The notes under the pieces were generated by a model that was not told the DNA's origin, did no database searches, and worked only from the letters and a program-made list of their open reading frames with translations. DNA of 64,000 nucleotides from Euonymus europaeus. Lineage: Eukaryota > Streptophyta > Magnoliopsida > Celastrales > Celastraceae. The stretch spans positions 14,365,001-14,429,000 of the forward strand of contig OY756961.1 in assembly GCA_963580455.1 (NCBI GenBank). The letters are read 5' to 3'. This document shows positions 62,582 through 64,000 of this stretch, one piece after another (the stretch's first letter is position 1; every line of letters begins with the position of its first letter). Made by a program: the position numbers and the translations under genes.

Positions 62582-64000
62582 CCTCCATAGAGAGAGATGA
62601 GCAACTTCGGACTATCAAAGTTGCTCGGGATAGACTTTTTATTGTTCTTCTATGTCAACTTTTACGAGTATTAGCTTCCTACATTATTTGGATGCCAAAA
62701 CACCAACTTTCTATGACAAATGGACAAAACCGATAAAAGCTCCTCCATAGAGAGAGTTATGCAACTTCGAACTATCAAAGTTGCTCGGGATAGACTTTTT
62801 ATTTTTCTTCTATGTCTAAATTTTCGAGTATAAGCTTCCTACATTATTTGGATGCCAAAACAACAACTTTCTACGACAAATGGACAAAACCGTTAAAAGC
62901 TCCTCCATAGAGAGAGTTGAGCAACTTCGGACCATCAAAATTGCTCTATGTACACTTTTTGTTGTTCTTCTATGTGAAATTTTACGAGTATAAGCTTACT
63001 AGATTATTTCGATGCCAAAACACCAACTTTCTATGACGAATGGACAAAACCGTTAAAAGCTCCTCCATAGAGAGAGTTGAGAAACTTCGGACTATCAAAG
63101 TTGCTCGGGATAGACTTTTTATTGTTCTTCTATGTCAAAATTTACGAGTATAAGCTTCCTAGATTATTTCGATGCCAAAACACTAATTTTCTATGACAAA
63201 TGGACAAAACCGAAAAAAGCTCCTCCATAGAGAGAGTTATGCAACTTTTGAACATCAAAGTTGCTCGGTGTACAATTTTTATTGTTCTCATATGTCAAAT
63301 TTTATGAGTATAAGCTTCCTAGATTATTTCGATGCCAAAACATAAACTTTCTTTGACAAATGGACAAAACCGTTACAAGCTCCTCCATAGAGAGAATTGA
63401 GCAACTTCAGACTATGAGAGTTGCTCGGGATAGACTTTTTATTATTCTTCTATGTCAAATTTTACGAGTATAAGCTTCCTGCTTTATTTCGATGCCAAAA
63501 CACCAACTTTCTATGACAAATGGACAGAATCGTTAAAAGCTCCTCCATAGAGAGAGTTGAGCAACTTCGGACTATCAAAGTTGCTCGGGATAGACTTTTT
63601 ATTGTTCTTCTATGTCAAAATTTACGAGTATAAGCTTCCTACATTATTTCGATGCCAAAACACCACCTTTCTACGACAAATGGACAAAACCGTTAAAAGC
63701 TCCTCCATAGAGAGAGTTGAACAACTTCGGATCATCAAAATTGCTCTATGTACACTTTTTGTTGTTCTTCTATGTGGAATTTTACGAGTATAAGCTTCCT
63801 AAATTATTTCGATGTCAAAACACCAACTTTCTATGACAAATAGACAAAACCGTTAAAAGCTCCTCCATAGAGAGAGTTGAGCAACTTCAGACCATCAAAA
63901 TTGCTCTATGTACACTTTTTATTGTTCTTATATGTCAACTTTTACGGGTATTAGCTTCCTACATTATTTGGATGCCAAAACACCAACTTTCTATGACAAA
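62582..64000 (+). repeat. Right-end satellite segment resembling 8048-9640
   Basis: The order is m21 (62597), m22 (62757), a class B monomer fused to m24 (62917: ends AAGCTTACTAGATT), m25 (63077, CACTAATTTT and AACCGAAAAAAGC), m26 (63237), the CAGACTATGAGAG monomer (63397), m5 (63557), m6 (63717) and the start of m7 (63877). Apart from one missing monomer at 62917 this is the order at 8048-9640, including the rare ATGAGAG monomer next to m5. Private changes include ATGTCTAAATTTTCG (62814), GAGAAACTT (63079), ACATAAAC (63350), CGTTACAAGC (63371) and TTACGGGTATTAG (63946). The array continues beyond the window. Confidence 0.82.

Larger units (their letters stand above)
1..64000. repeat. Tandem satellite DNA array, 160-bp monomer, about 400 head-to-tail copies
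   Basis: The same 160-bp unit recurs from the first to the last base, always in the same orientation, with occasional 1-bp length variants (159 or 161). No unique sequence, transposon or gene interrupts it. A class A consensus worked out by hand has 59 G+C in 160 bases (about 37%) and 5 CpG. Nearly constant landmarks per monomer are TCCATAGAGAG, CAACTT, TTGTTCTT, ACGAGTATAAGCTTC and CCAAAACAC. Three CAAAA motifs occur per monomer (in GTCAAAATT, GCCAAAACA and GACAAAACC), a pentamer reported as over-represented in plant satellites. Nucleosome-scale length and HOR structure fit a centromeric or pericentromeric block of a flowering plant; subtelomeric heterochromatin or another eukaryote cannot be excluded. 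Repeat identity is certain; location and organism are inferred. Confidence 0.97.

Noticed and set aside
1..64000. CRISPR-like array of regularly spaced repeats
   Set aside because: The whole 160-bp period is conserved with no unique spacers, and no cas genes occur. This is a contiguous satellite.
1..64000. Telomeric TTTAGGG or TTAGGG repeats, rRNA or tRNA genes, LTR or transposase sequence
   Set aside because: I looked for these while reading the array and found none; all bases fall into the 160-bp register.

Overview
The whole 64 kb window is a single, uninterrupted, head-to-tail satellite DNA array: about 400 copies of an AT-rich monomer of 160 bp (hand count of a class A consensus gives about 37% GC). 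I see no protein-coding gene, rRNA, tRNA, transposon, telomere repeat or unique sequence. Every open frame in the window is a reading of the satellite itself. Because 160 is not a multiple of 3, each frame shifts at the next monomer and closes after about 1.5 monomers, giving the same 65-95 codon frames again and again. The monomer length (in the common 135-195 bp range of plant satellites), three CAAAA pentamers per monomer, AT richness and a HindIII site in most monomers point to a eukaryote, most likely a flowering plant, and to a centromeric, pericentromeric or subtelomeric block. I do not recognise the family by name and the species cannot be fixed from this sequence.

The interest lies in the organisation. 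Three main monomer classes can be followed by eye. Class A carries GCTCGGGATAGAC and CCTACATT. Class B carries ATTGCTCTATGTAC, GTGAAATT and CCTAGATT. Class C carries GCTCGGTGTACAAT or GCTCGATGTACAAT and ATATGTCAAATT. There are also many mosaics. Diagnostic variants occur in fixed order, so the array is built of higher-order repeats (HORs) nested inside each other.

Layout: 51-4848 is a 30-monomer HOR (4798 bp) used here as reference (monomers m1-m30). About 4515-12033 is a 47-mer unit (7519 bp), followed by a second copy, about 12034-18940, that lacks four monomers. About 19505-24302 is two almost identical copies of a 15-mer (2399 bp) with a hybrid monomer at the junction. About 26213-33920 is two copies of a 25-mer (3999 bp). 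About 33921-39063 is irregular, with short segmental reuse and new monomer variants. About 39064-62581 is two copies of a 74-mer (11.84 kb), each containing one complete 30-mer and part of a second. From 62582 to the end the monomer order returns to that seen near 8.0-9.6 kb.

Each monomer has a short dyad symmetry (9-bp arms, 10-nt spacer in class A), and class B adds a second possible stem. These, with the recent layered amplifications, are the best candidates for function. All identities and breakpoints were read by eye, not computed by alignment.
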